In this document: one piece after another, positions 55,399 to 62,766 of the stretch
Layout: every line of letters begins with the position of its first letter
How positions within the stretch are numbered: position 1 is the stretch's first letter
Origin: Permianibacter fluminis
GTDB taxonomy: Bacteria > Pseudomonadota > Gammaproteobacteria > Enterobacterales > Permianibacteraceae
NCBI RefSeq assembly: GCF_013179735.1
Contig: NZ_JABMEG010000001.1
Location: 1,612,001-1,676,000, forward strand
Reading direction: 5' to 3'
DNA length: 64,000 bases
Made by a program: the position numbers and the translations under genes
The notes under the pieces: model-generated
Seen by the model: only the letters and a program-made list of their open reading frames with translations
The model's database searches: none
Told to the model about the DNA's origin: nothing

Positions 55399-55740
55399 AT
55401 GAGCTTGGCACTGGAAATCACAGACCTGCGCGAAGGCGACGGCAAGGCAATTGCCAAAGGCGCGCTGATCACGGCGCACTACCGCGGCTTTCTCGACGAC
55501 GGCACGCCGTTCGATTCCTCGCATGATCGCGGCAAGCCATTTCAATGCGTGATCGGCACTGGCCGGGTCATCAAAGGCTGGGACCAAGGCCTAATCGGCA
55601 TGAAAGTCGGCGGCATCCGCAAACTGTTTGTGCCGGCCCATCTCGCCTACGGCGAACGGCAAATGGGCCCGCGGATCAAGCCCCACTCCAACCTGATCTT
55701 TGAAATCGAATTGCTGGAAGTGCTGACGCGTGATGACTGA
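55399..55740 (+). CDS. FKBP-type peptidyl-prolyl isomerase
   Basis: The 113-residue protein has one FKBP domain: GALITAHYRGFLDDGTPFDSS, VIGTGRVIKGWDQGLIGMKVGG, RKLFVPAHLAYGER and NLIFEIELLEV. There is no leader, so it acts in the cytoplasm. GAGGAAG precedes the ATG by about 5 bases. It stands in front of the AlkD-like gene, 65 bases apart. Confidence 0.92.
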   Translation: MSLALEITDLREGDGKAIAKGALITAHYRGFLDDGTPFDSSHDRGKPFQCVIGTGRVIKGWDQGLIGMKVGGIRKLFVPAHLAYGERQMGPRIKPHSNLIFEIELLEVLTRDD

Positions 55741-55805
55741 ATGGTGACGCACAGTCGTTCAGAACGTCTGCAACCCGAAACCCGCGCACAGGAGTGCCGA
55801 AGCCA

Positions 55806-56702
55806 ATGGCAGTGACATCACGCACCACAGCGAACAAGGTCGCTGTAAAAGCCAAGGCCGGCACACCTGCCAAGACGGCTGTAAAAAAGACCACGAAGAA
55901 TAAAACCGCTATAACAACTGCCGGCGCAAAAGCAATTGTCGAGACAAAAGCCGTCGCCAAAAAGGCCGTCACAAAAAAGACCGTCGCAAAACAGACCGCA
56001 GCAGCAACGCCATCGGTTCCCGAGTTGCTGGACGTGGCAATGGCCGCGCTCAAGCGCGCCAGCAGCAAGGCCGTGCGCGATGGCATGACCCGCTTCAATA
56101 TACCCAACACCAACGCGCTCGGCGTCAAAATGGCCGATATCCAGAAAGTCGGCAAGCAACTGGGCCGCCATCACGAACTCGCCGAAGCTCTGTGGAAAAC
56201 GGGCGTTTATGAGGCGCGCATGCTCTGTGCGTACGTCGCCGAGCCCGAGCGTGTAACACCCGCACAAATGGACCGTTGGGCTAAAGATTTTGATAACTGG
56301 GCCGTCTGCGACACGCTCTGCTTCGCGCTGTGGGACCGCACGCCCCACGCCTGGAAAAAAGCCGAGCAATGGACCAAGAAGACCGCTGAGTTTGAAAAGC
56401 GCGCGGGCTTTGCTTTGTTCTGGTGCCTGTCGGTACATGACAAAGCCGCGCCCGATGCGGGCTTCTTGAAAGGACTACAACTAATCGAGTCCGGCGCGAC
56501 CGACGAGCGTCACTTTGTCAAAAAGGCGGTGAACATGGCGCTGCGCGCCATCGGCAAACGCAACAAAGCCCTGAACGCCGCCGCCGTGACCGTCGCCACC
56601 CGCCTTGCTGCATCGCAAGATGCAACCGCCAGATGGATCGGCAAAGATGCACTACGAGAAATCACCAGCCCCGTCGTCAGGAAACGCGTCGCCAATAAAT
56701 AG
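55806..56702 (+). CDS. AlkD-like DNA alkylation repair protein with a histone H1-like N-terminal tail
   Basis: The 298-residue product has a HEAT-repeat DNA glycosylase-like domain from about residue 70 (LLDVAMAALKRASSKAVRDGM, FDNWAVCDTLCFALW, MALRAIGKRNKALN). AlkD enzymes excise alkylated bases. The N-terminal 65 residues are Lys/Ala/Thr/Val-rich (VKKTTKNKTAI, KAVAKKAVTKKTVAKQ), as in histone H1-like bacterial proteins. Such a fusion is uncommon; the tail should raise DNA affinity. ATG 55806 has AGGAG 11 bases upstream; a GTG at 55794 is possible. Confidence 0.83.
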   Translation: MAVTSRTTANKVAVKAKAGTPAKTAVKKTTKNKTAITTAGAKAIVETKAVAKKAVTKKTVAKQTAAATPSVPELLDVAMAALKRASSKAVRDGMTRFNIPNTNALGVKMADIQKVGKQLGRHHELAEALWKTGVYEARMLCAYVAEPERVTPAQMDRWAKDFDNWAVCDTLCFALWDRTPHAWKKAEQWTKKTAEFEKRAGFALFWCLSVHDKAAPDAGFLKGLQLIESGATDERHFVKKAVNMALRAIGKRNKALNAAAVTVATRLAASQDATARWIGKDALREITSPVVRKRVANK

Positions 56703-56721
56703 CCCGACCTTTCTTTGATCC

Positions 56722-56831
56722 CCTCTCCCCCGCGGGGCGAGGCGGGAATTAACGAAGCACAGCTTCGTTCCGCCGCAGCGCCACGAGTTAGCGAGTGGCT
56801 GGGGCGCGGAGCGGGGTTGGGGAGAGGGGGA
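56722..56831. repeat. REP-like palindromic repeat
   Basis: The region contains CGCGGGGCGAGGCGGG, AATTAACGAAGC, loop ACA, GCTTCGTT, CCGCCGCAGCGCCACGAG. An 8-bp stem (AACGAAGC) is inside. The same core is at 62501-62567. Outer CCCTCTCCCC and GGGGAGAGGGG form a wider palindrome. Confidence 0.7.
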
Positions 56832-56876
56832 TCCGCTGTTGCTAATCCAGTTAAGCATTGGGGCAGGGGCTAGCAC

Positions 56877-57275
56877 ATGAAAAACACCGTAGAAACCTAC
56901 ACACCACCCGACACGCCCACCCCCATTGGCCCGTACAACCACATCGCCAAAGTTGGCCACCTGATCAGCATTGGCGGAACCGCCGGGTTTGACCCAGCGA
57001 CCGGCCAACTCGCCGGCGCCGATGTGTATACGCAGTGCAAACAGATCCTCAAATCGTTTCAGGTCATGCTGCAGTCCGTGAATTCCGATTTGGACCATGT
57101 CATGCACATCAATGTGTTTCTGCTACACATGAGCGACTTTGACGAAATGAACAAAGCCTACGTTGAGATGATGGCAAAACATTGGCCAACACGGACGGTA
57201 ATCGGTGTGCACGAGCTGCCCAAACCTGGCGTCTTGCTGACTATGAATTTGACTGCGGTTACCAGAATGCCGTAG
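56877..57275 (+). CDS. RidA-family protein, cytoplasmic
   Basis: The 132-residue protein has no leader. Core features: PIGPYNHIAKVGHLISIGGTAG, FKVMLQSVNSDLDHVMHINVFL, WPTRTVIGV with the Arg, and LLTMNLTAV at the end. The Glu usually found in the last strand (IEIEAIA in E. coli RidA) is Asn here, so ordinary imine deaminase activity is not assured. The GGGGCAGGGGC upstream serves weakly as a ribosome site. It is unrelated by position to the RidA at 31138. Confidence 0.88.
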   Translation: MKNTVETYTPPDTPTPIGPYNHIAKVGHLISIGGTAGFDPATGQLAGADVYTQCKQILKSFQVMLQSVNSDLDHVMHINVFLLHMSDFDEMNKAYVEMMAKHWPTRTVIGVHELPKPGVLLTMNLTAVTRMP

Positions 57276-57391
57276 TGGAGCAATTATTGGCGGGCCCTAA
57301 AAACACTGATCCGGAGGTCACTATTGAGCGACTGCTAACGACCCATTGCGGACAGTGAGACGAAAATAGATCTGTCCCCTTTTTCCATTTT
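57276..57391. other. Spacer and left edge of the defence island
   Basis: The sequence turns AT-richer here. At 57363-57386 it holds AAATAGATCTGTCCCC, TTTTTCC, complement of GGGGACAGAT. A GGGACAGATTTGATTTCC sequence lies at 60989. The pairing suggests an element boundary. Confidence 0.45.
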
Positions 57392-59152
57392 TTACGGCGT
57401 AGCAGGATCAGCTTTCCAGCACTTCTGATAGTTTGGGCCGTCAGACTTTGGCTCAGCATCTGGGGGAAATATTTGTATCGTCAGCGGTATTGGAAAATCT
57501 GCACCGATGATCGCAGCCTCACCCGGCTTCAGGTTCGGAAGGAAGGAGGACGCGGAGCGATCAATTTCGCCGCATGCCCGTTCAACCACCTCTCGGTCTC
57601 TGTCATTCGTTAGCCGATGAACAACGAGTGTTCCCATCTGACTCAAAACACCTTCTGTTATGTCGCGTGGCCGCTGTGTGGTGAGGCAAATGTTCAAACC
57701 AAACTTCCGACCTTCCTTGGCGATTAACTCAAACGCGTCAAGCCGAGCCACGGCGTCCTCGCCACCAATTTGCCTTCCTAGGAAATTGTGCGCCTCATCT
57801 ACGATAACAACGACTGGCGAGGTTGCGAATGCGCCGCCACGTGCCTTATTCAAAAGATGTCTTCCGATAACGTTCGCAACAATCTCCCGAGCCTTGAATT
57901 CGTAGGCTACGCCACTCAGACAAATTCGAAGCAGCCTCCCGTTGTCGGTAACGAAGTTATCGATCGCATCAGTCAGCGCAGGGGCAGTTGAATTGAAGAC
58001 GCAGCCAAACGATGGGGAAGTCAGAACTGCGCTGATTCGAGACATTAGAGACAGGCAATAGGAGACCTCGCCAGAGTCGCCGCCCCATTTGGTTGTATCC
58101 TTCGAGCCGCGGGCCGCCCCAAAGCCGTCCGGATACACGCATTCTTGCTCGATCTGAGCAATGAGATTGCCTACGTCAAACTCCTGACACGGATCGTCAA
58201 GTCTTGCCCCAACGCCAGCTTGCTGCTCTGCCGTGACAACGGGGACCTTTGACTGGTCTATTTTCTTGATGATCCCATTCGTTGCTACGGCAGGCACTAG
58301 CTTCGCCAATCGAAGGCTACGCATCGCAGCGCGCAACTTGGGTCCCTGCACTTTCCCTGCGGGCTCGAACAGGGCGATAAAATCAGATTCTACAAAGCTA
58401 GTTGGTGGAAGAGAGCGAGCCTCCGAATCGGTAGCCTTGTTGACAGGAGTACCGAGGTGCAAATGCCTCACGAATGCCCCCCTGAAGCCCCGGTATTCAC
58501 CAGTTGCATCGAGGAGGATGATCTTGGCTTTGAATTTCAAGCACTCCTCGATGATGCGCGCTGTCGTCCAACTTTTACCGCCCCCGGTTGTCCCAAGAAT
58601 CGCGCAGTGGCGGCCAAAGAGCTTCTCGGGCCGAATCGAGACAGCACTTTCGAGAGCAACATCGATGGAACCCAGCTTCAGGAGTACCGTACTCCCAGGG
58701 CTTCCTTCCGGCTCCATCAAGCTTGGCAGGTCGGCAACAAAGTTGTGAGGTGCAGCATAAACTCGGTCCCCAAGGCGGGGGTAGGACTCAACGCCAGCAG
58801 TGACGCGCAATGAATCCATCGCGACTGAGCCAAGCAGTTGGATTGTTCCAACTGCGTCCAGGTCGATGACCTTCGAATGAAATGCATCTACTGAGCGACG
58901 CTCTGATTCTGGTAGATGGATTTCAACGACTCGGCCGAGCAATAGATTTATCTGACCTTCAATCAAAACAAACTCACCAACCTCCCCCTTGCCGTAACGT
59001 CCTCCGAGGTAATGCGCACCACTTGGCGACCCTGCATCATTCAAATTGAATCGAACCGCTTGAGCGGAGACTGAAGACAAAACACCAATGAACAGCTCCG
59101 GGCGAAGCAGGCCACGGGGGAACGCTTCCTCGACTGTAGATGTTCTATTCAT
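57392..59152 (-). CDS. HerA-like ATPase of a SIR2-HerA defence pair
   Basis: The 586-residue protein has a HerA-type N-terminal barrel (about 1-170: FVLIEGQINLLLGRVVEIHLPESE) and a RecA-like ATPase: Walker A GTTGGGKS (187-194, Lys193), Walker B VIVDEAH (Asp452-Glu453) and the Arg finger segment LTTQRPRDITEGVLSQ. HerA partners SIR2 in known anti-phage complexes. Its ATG overlaps the SIR2 stop (ATGA), so the pair is co-translated. Codons are more AT-rich than those of neighbours. Confidence 0.9.
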   Translation of the reverse strand: MNRTSTVEEAFPRGLLRPELFIGVLSSVSAQAVRFNLNDAGSPSGAHYLGGRYGKGEVGEFVLIEGQINLLLGRVVEIHLPESERRSVDAFHSKVIDLDAVGTIQLLGSVAMDSLRVTAGVESYPRLGDRVYAAPHNFVADLPSLMEPEGSPGSTVLLKLGSIDVALESAVSIRPEKLFGRHCAILGTTGGGKSWTTARIIEECLKFKAKIILLDATGEYRGFRGAFVRHLHLGTPVNKATDSEARSLPPTSFVESDFIALFEPAGKVQGPKLRAAMRSLRLAKLVPAVATNGIIKKIDQSKVPVVTAEQQAGVGARLDDPCQEFDVGNLIAQIEQECVYPDGFGAARGSKDTTKWGGDSGEVSYCLSLMSRISAVLTSPSFGCVFNSTAPALTDAIDNFVTDNGRLLRICLSGVAYEFKAREIVANVIGRHLLNKARGGAFATSPVVVIVDEAHNFLGRQIGGEDAVARLDAFELIAKEGRKFGLNICLTTQRPRDITEGVLSQMGTLVVHRLTNDRDREVVERACGEIDRSASSFLPNLKPGEAAIIGADFPIPLTIQIFPPDAEPKSDGPNYQKCWKADPATP

Positions 59153-60444
59153 TTGGAGTCAGCCAAAAGTTTAATATCCCGAGTCAGTCGTTGAGCAGGC
59201 GTAAGAGACTTCAGATCCGGAATCATTTCTGCGAAATCGCCGAAGTTGGCGTTAACCAGCCAGACGTCCTCTCCCTGCTTGGCCAAGCTGAACAGCGTTT
59301 CCCAGTACTTGTTCTTCTCTTTTGGTCGAGCGGTGAGGTCGTCGGCGAATGGATTGACGACAATCAAACGCAGATGTGGGTTCGTCCGCACAGCAGCGAG
59401 AATAGGCTCGGACAAGTGGTCATCGTTGAAGCCAAAGCCCGTCACAATGAGGCACGTGTTTGGTTCGCGAAGGGCGGAGAAATACTGCGACACTAATTCG
59501 AGGTGGGGCTGAACATAGGATTGTTGATACTTCCCCTTTGCGGGGTAAATCAGACACGCCAAATCTGGTGTCGGTTTTGGCTCTACCTCGATTTCATTCT
59601 CAGTCTTCCGTGACCAGTTGACTGAGCCATGAAGCTTATAGATGTGGAAGACACCTTCCAGCGGCGTCCCTGCGTCATCGCCCGTCGTCGGCCTACGGAC
59701 GATGTCATAGAGGAAGAATCGAGGATCAAACTGTCGCGGCTGGGTGAACGAGAAGCCATCAAGAACTACCAAACCTTGCCGTCCCGCGGCAGTTTCAAAA
59801 CACAGGTCGTAGTTGGTCGTGAAGAGCTTCAATCGAGAATCACGGACGCGCCTGCGAGAAAGTCTGTGAAGAAAGGTGCGGTGGGCTGCCAGTTGATTCG
59901 CATCCGCCGGATCGATAAACTCGGAGCACTTTTCCAGTATCACCTGCTTCGACGCCGTAATGAAGGCTGTTACTTCTTTGCTTCCTTTCACTTGAAGATA
60001 TGCTTCACACCGGGACAAGAGGGCCTCGATATTCTCTTTTTCGGCAGCAATGTCGTATCCGATCTCGGCAATCACTTTTGCGGCTGCAGGCGAAACCGTC
60101 CGTGCAGCTGACCCTGCTCCTGGGTTCGCATTCACGCAACACTCCCAAAGGGTCCGCATAGATGGTCCTTTGGTAACCGGGCCAAGCGATGTGCCACTAC
60201 CTGCAAGCACAATGACATGCTGCATTTGGAGAGACGAGAGCAATAAGTTCTTGAGCTCTTCTCTAGCCGTTTTCGCAGCGGCAATGATTCTTTCCTCACT
60301 TGCCTTTTCGGCTCCGGTTGGAACATCCGGTTTCAAATCCTTCCAGGCATCTGATTCAGGCCCGAAGAACATTAGCTTTTCCGACGTTGAAACCGCAGCA
60401 GGTGCAGCAAGTGGCGGCGGAACTGGTGCAGCTGGCTTATCCAT
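59149..60444 (-). CDS. SIR2-domain protein of a SIR2-HerA defence pair
   Basis: The 431-residue protein has a SIR2 NAD-binding fold: AGSGTS (81-86), FTTNYDLCFE (Asn211, Asp213) and KLHGSVNW with His272 as catalytic His. Defence SIR2 enzymes hydrolyse NAD+ and stop infected cells. The N-terminal 40 residues are Pro/Ala/Val-rich. GAGG lies 8 bases before ATG 60444. It is followed by HerA with an ATGA overlap. A tRNA 3' fragment lies 120 bases upstream. Confidence 0.9.
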   Translation of the reverse strand: MDKPAAPVPPPLAAPAAVSTSEKLMFFGPESDAWKDLKPDVPTGAEKASEERIIAAAKTAREELKNLLLSSLQMQHVIVLAGSGTSLGPVTKGPSMRTLWECCVNANPGAGSAARTVSPAAAKVIAEIGYDIAAEKENIEALLSRCEAYLQVKGSKEVTAFITASKQVILEKCSEFIDPADANQLAAHRTFLHRLSRRRVRDSRLKLFTTNYDLCFETAAGRQGLVVLDGFSFTQPRQFDPRFFLYDIVRRPTTGDDAGTPLEGVFHIYKLHGSVNWSRKTENEIEVEPKPTPDLACLIYPAKGKYQQSYVQPHLELVSQYFSALREPNTCLIVTGFGFNDDHLSEPILAAVRTNPHLRLIVVNPFADDLTARPKEKNKYWETLFSLAKQGEDVWLVNANFGDFAEMIPDLKSLTPAQRLTRDIKLLADSK

Positions 60445-60563
60445 TTGTCGCCTCTGTTAATCCCTACTCTATGACTTTCGCGGCAAAATGAGCCGTTGAT
60501 GCCGGTCGTTATGCCTAATACTGGTTTGACTTGTAAGCGCTCTATGCCCACAAACCAAAGAGT

Positions 60564-60600
60564 TGGTGCGGAGAGGAGGAATCGAACCTACCTACGTTCT
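60564..60600 (-). tRNA. tRNA 3' fragment (T-arm, acceptor, CCA), not a full gene
   Basis: The minus strand reads AGGTTCGATTCCTCCTCTCC then GCACCA, matching a TpsiC loop (TTCGATT), T-stem half, 7-nt acceptor TCTCCGC, discriminator A and CCA. No 5' half with GCGGAGA lies within 100 bases. The fragment is typical of an integration (att) site; CCGCACCA ends resemble tRNA-Leu. Confidence 0.6.
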
Positions 60601-60660
60601 CTCTTGGCAAGTAGCACAAATACATAAACGTTAATCTCTCGCTTGGGTTGGAATTTTCTC

Positions 60661-60741
60661 TCACCAGAGACTCCGCAGGAACGCAATTCCGCACCAAACA
60701 CATGCCATTACCGAGGTAAAGAAAGCGATTGAGTTTTTCAT
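60661..60741 (-). CDS. 26-residue hydrophobic peptide with strong ribosome site
   Basis: The frame starts ATG 60741 with GGAGGTGTCT ahead of it (5-base gap), a near-perfect ribosome site. It encodes MKNSIAFFTSVMACVWCGIA then FLRSLW, one membrane span. An alternative TTG start at 60843 gives 60 residues. No family recognised; a small membrane protein or toxin is possible. Confidence 0.45.
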   Translation of the reverse strand: MKNSIAFFTSVMACVWCGIAFLRSLW

Positions 60742-61206
60742 AGACACCTCCAGAGTGATTGCAATAAAGCCAAATATGGAAGCGAAGATTTCCAACCCAA
60801 ACGAGATCGCGGCGTTTATTTCAATGTGTACCTGTACCTCCAAGCCTGTTGTGCCAGCACCGGCCTGAGCAGTGCTAACGAGAATTCAACCCTAGGCGAC
60901 TTCTACTTTCATCGCAAGTGTTGAATGTCCAGCAGCGGCCGTTTACCTTTCAACCATCGACCCTGCTGCGTAGCAGCATTCTGGAGAAATTGGGACAGAT
61001 TTGATTTCCTCCTGACTGTCCGCTACGGGTCGAAAGCTGCCTAAAAGGGCCTAACAGCGCTCTTTTTTTTGCTGGGGCGGCGCAACCGACATAGACAGGT
61101 GGCCAACACCCTAAAGGCATTTTCGCCGCCTGCTGGCTGGGCAGGCGGCGGAAATTTTCTGCTTGACGTTGCCCCGAACCATCGGCGGGGCTTGTCGCTG
61201 ACGCCA
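60742..61206. other. Right edge of the defence island and hairpin
   Basis: At 60989-61006 there is GGGACAGATTTGATTTCC, similar to the motif at 57363. A 10-bp perfect hairpin (CGCCGCCTGC, loop TGGCTGG, GCAGGCGGCG; 61124-61150) lies just past the anti-sigma stop on the minus strand and could end its transcript. No gene is supported. Confidence 0.45.
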
Positions 61207-61662
61207 TCATGCTTCGGTTTTGTCGCGTGAGCTCCAAATATAACCCACCCAAGTGCACACAGCGATGAACAGGAAACCATAGGCCTGGCTCGGGCTGTCT
61301 TTGATCATCCACCAGACCAGGCCTTTGTCGCCTTCGAAGATAAAGGCGAAGGGCATGGCGGTGAAAAAAATCGCCAGGGCCAGCAGAAATGACTTACGCC
61401 GTTGTTCGGTCTTGAATTTCATGAAAGTCTCCTTTTCCAATTGTGCTGACGGTGAAAGTGGTGCGGCGGGGATGAGCGAGGCCTGGTTTTCCTTTAACCA
61501 GGTCGCGAACTCGGGGTTGGCGTGAATATAGCCATCGACTAGTTGCTTGCTGTCCTCACTGGCTTCGCCGGCGAGATACAGCGGCAACAGATCCAAAACC
61601 ACATCGCGCGAGATGCTGTTTGGATTTTGGTTGGCTAGATTCTTGTTGGGTGGAACTGTCAT
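61207..61662 (-). CDS. Anti-sigma factor-like membrane protein
   Basis: The 151-residue product has a cytoplasmic N-terminal domain (about 1-85: VVLDLLPLYLAGEASEDSKQLVDGYI) and two membrane segments (SFLLALAIFFTAMPFAFIF and YGFLFIAVCTWVGYIW). The N-terminal DLLPLYLAGE pattern is common in RsiW-type anti-sigma factors; the zinc Cys/His motif is absent. It starts inside the ECF stop (ATGA) with AAGGAG upstream. It would hold the sigma factor inactive. Confidence 0.82.
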   Translation of the reverse strand: MTVPPNKNLANQNPNSISRDVVLDLLPLYLAGEASEDSKQLVDGYIHANPEFATWLKENQASLIPAAPLSPSAQLEKETFMKFKTEQRRKSFLLALAIFFTAMPFAFIFEGDKGLVWWMIKDSPSQAYGFLFIAVCTWVGYIWSSRDKTEA

Positions 61663-62141
61663 GCTGATTTCTCCTTCATCAATTCACTGAGCCGGAAGCG
61701 GGCGCGGTGCACGCGCACTTTGGCGGCGGCCACGCTGATGCTCAGCGTGGTGGCAATTTCTTCGTACGGCATGTCGTCGTAAGCGTGTAGCAACAGCACC
61801 ACTCGCTCGTGTTCGGGCAACTGCTGGATGGCCTGGAGCAGTTGCTCGGTTTGTTGCTGCTGCGATAAGTCGTGATCAACCACCGGGTTATGGCTGTGCT
61901 CGTTCTCATCAAACGGCGTCATCAGGGCGCCTTTCTTGCGCTGCTGAAAATGCAGGTGCCGGGTGATGGTGAACAAGTAGGCCTTGACCGTGTCAGCCCG
62001 TATTTCGGTGGTCGTGGACATGGCCCGCAGAAACGTCTCTGAGGTTAAATCCTCGGCCAGTGCGCGGTTGCCACTCAGCGCCAGGGCAAAGCGATACACA
62101 TCCTTGGCATAGCGCTGGTAGAGCGCATGAAAGCTTTGCAT
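61659..62141 (-). CDS. ECF RNA polymerase sigma factor
   Basis: The 160-residue protein has sigma region 2 (FHALYQRYAKDVYRFALALSG, LAEDLTSETFLRA) and region 4 (LPEHERVVLLLHAYDDMPYEEIATTLSIS). It directs RNA polymerase to an unknown regulon. It overlaps the anti-sigma start by 4 bases. A MITE-like element starts 30 bases upstream of its start, in the place of a normal promoter. Confidence 0.9.
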   Translation of the reverse strand: MQSFHALYQRYAKDVYRFALALSGNRALAEDLTSETFLRAMSTTTEIRADTVKAYLFTITRHLHFQQRKKGALMTPFDENEHSHNPVVDHDLSQQQQTEQLLQAIQQLPEHERVVLLLHAYDDMPYEEIATTLSISVAAAKVRVHRARFRLSELMKEKSA

Positions 62142-62170
62142 TCGGGTTCCGTTTTCAGAATCTCTGTCGA

Positions 62171-62312
62171 AGCCATCTCAAAAATGGCTGGCACTCGGCG
62201 ATCCGTGCGCATGCGGTGCTCAGAGTCCTCATGTACGACCTGTACACTCCGGCTCTTGCGCTCCTCTGCGCACGCCTCGCCATCGCCCAACTCATTTTCT
62301 GAGATGGTTCTT
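62171..62312. mobile_element. MITE-like element, about 140 bp, with terminal inverted repeats
   Basis: The left end AGCCATCTCAAAAATG (62171-62186) and right end CATTTTCTGAGATGGTT (62293-62309) are near-complements. The inside is GC-rich, without a gene. No target duplication is clear. It sits between the ECF gene and its natural promoter space. Confidence 0.65.
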
Positions 62313-62400
62313 AGACAATATTGGCGAGCGGGCAAAAGGTTACCGAAAAAACGGAATATTTTCGTTGGCGGTGAAGGTTGGGCGGTTTTGGGGTGGAGTG

Positions 62401-62567
62401 CCAGGGGAGGTGCCCCCTCTCCCCAGCCCTCTCCCGCAAGGGGCGAGGGGGTTTAAACCCTTCTTCCCTCGCGGGGCGAGGTGGTTTAAGCCCTTCTTCC
62501 CTCGCGGTGCGAGGTGGGAATTAACGAAGCGTGGCTTCGTTCCGCCGCAGCGCCACGAGTTCGCGGG
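62401..62567. repeat. Tandem 32-bp units and a REP-like palindrome
   Basis: Three units of about 32 bp follow each other at 62427-62520 (CCCTTCTTCCCTCGCGGGGC, GAGGTGGTTTAAG). The last runs into the REP-like core seen at 56722 (62501-62567), with loop GTG in place of ACA. No gene is supported in 62313-62766. Confidence 0.7.
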
Positions 62568-62766
62568 TGCTTGGGCAGGCGATGTTGGCGATGAGGTTCG
62601 CTGCCGATCAGCTGTTGTCGTGAGCCACCTGCTGGTCGAGTGCGGTGCTCAAACGAAGGTAGCCAGGATGCAGCGCAGCGAAATCCGGGGGCGCGCCGGG
62701 GCTCGACCCGGATTCCCTTTCCCTTCATTCAGGCTGCGCGTTCCGGTAGAGACGAAAGCGGCGCCA

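Noticed and set aside
60564-60660. Complete tRNA gene
   Set aside because: Only the T-arm and acceptor 3' half are found; no GCGGAGA 5' strand, D-arm or anticodon arm within reach.
62313-62400. ECF-type promoter (GTAAC and GTCTAA) on the minus strand
   Set aside because: The spacing is about 20-21 bases, longer than the usual 15-17, and the MITE separates it from the gene.
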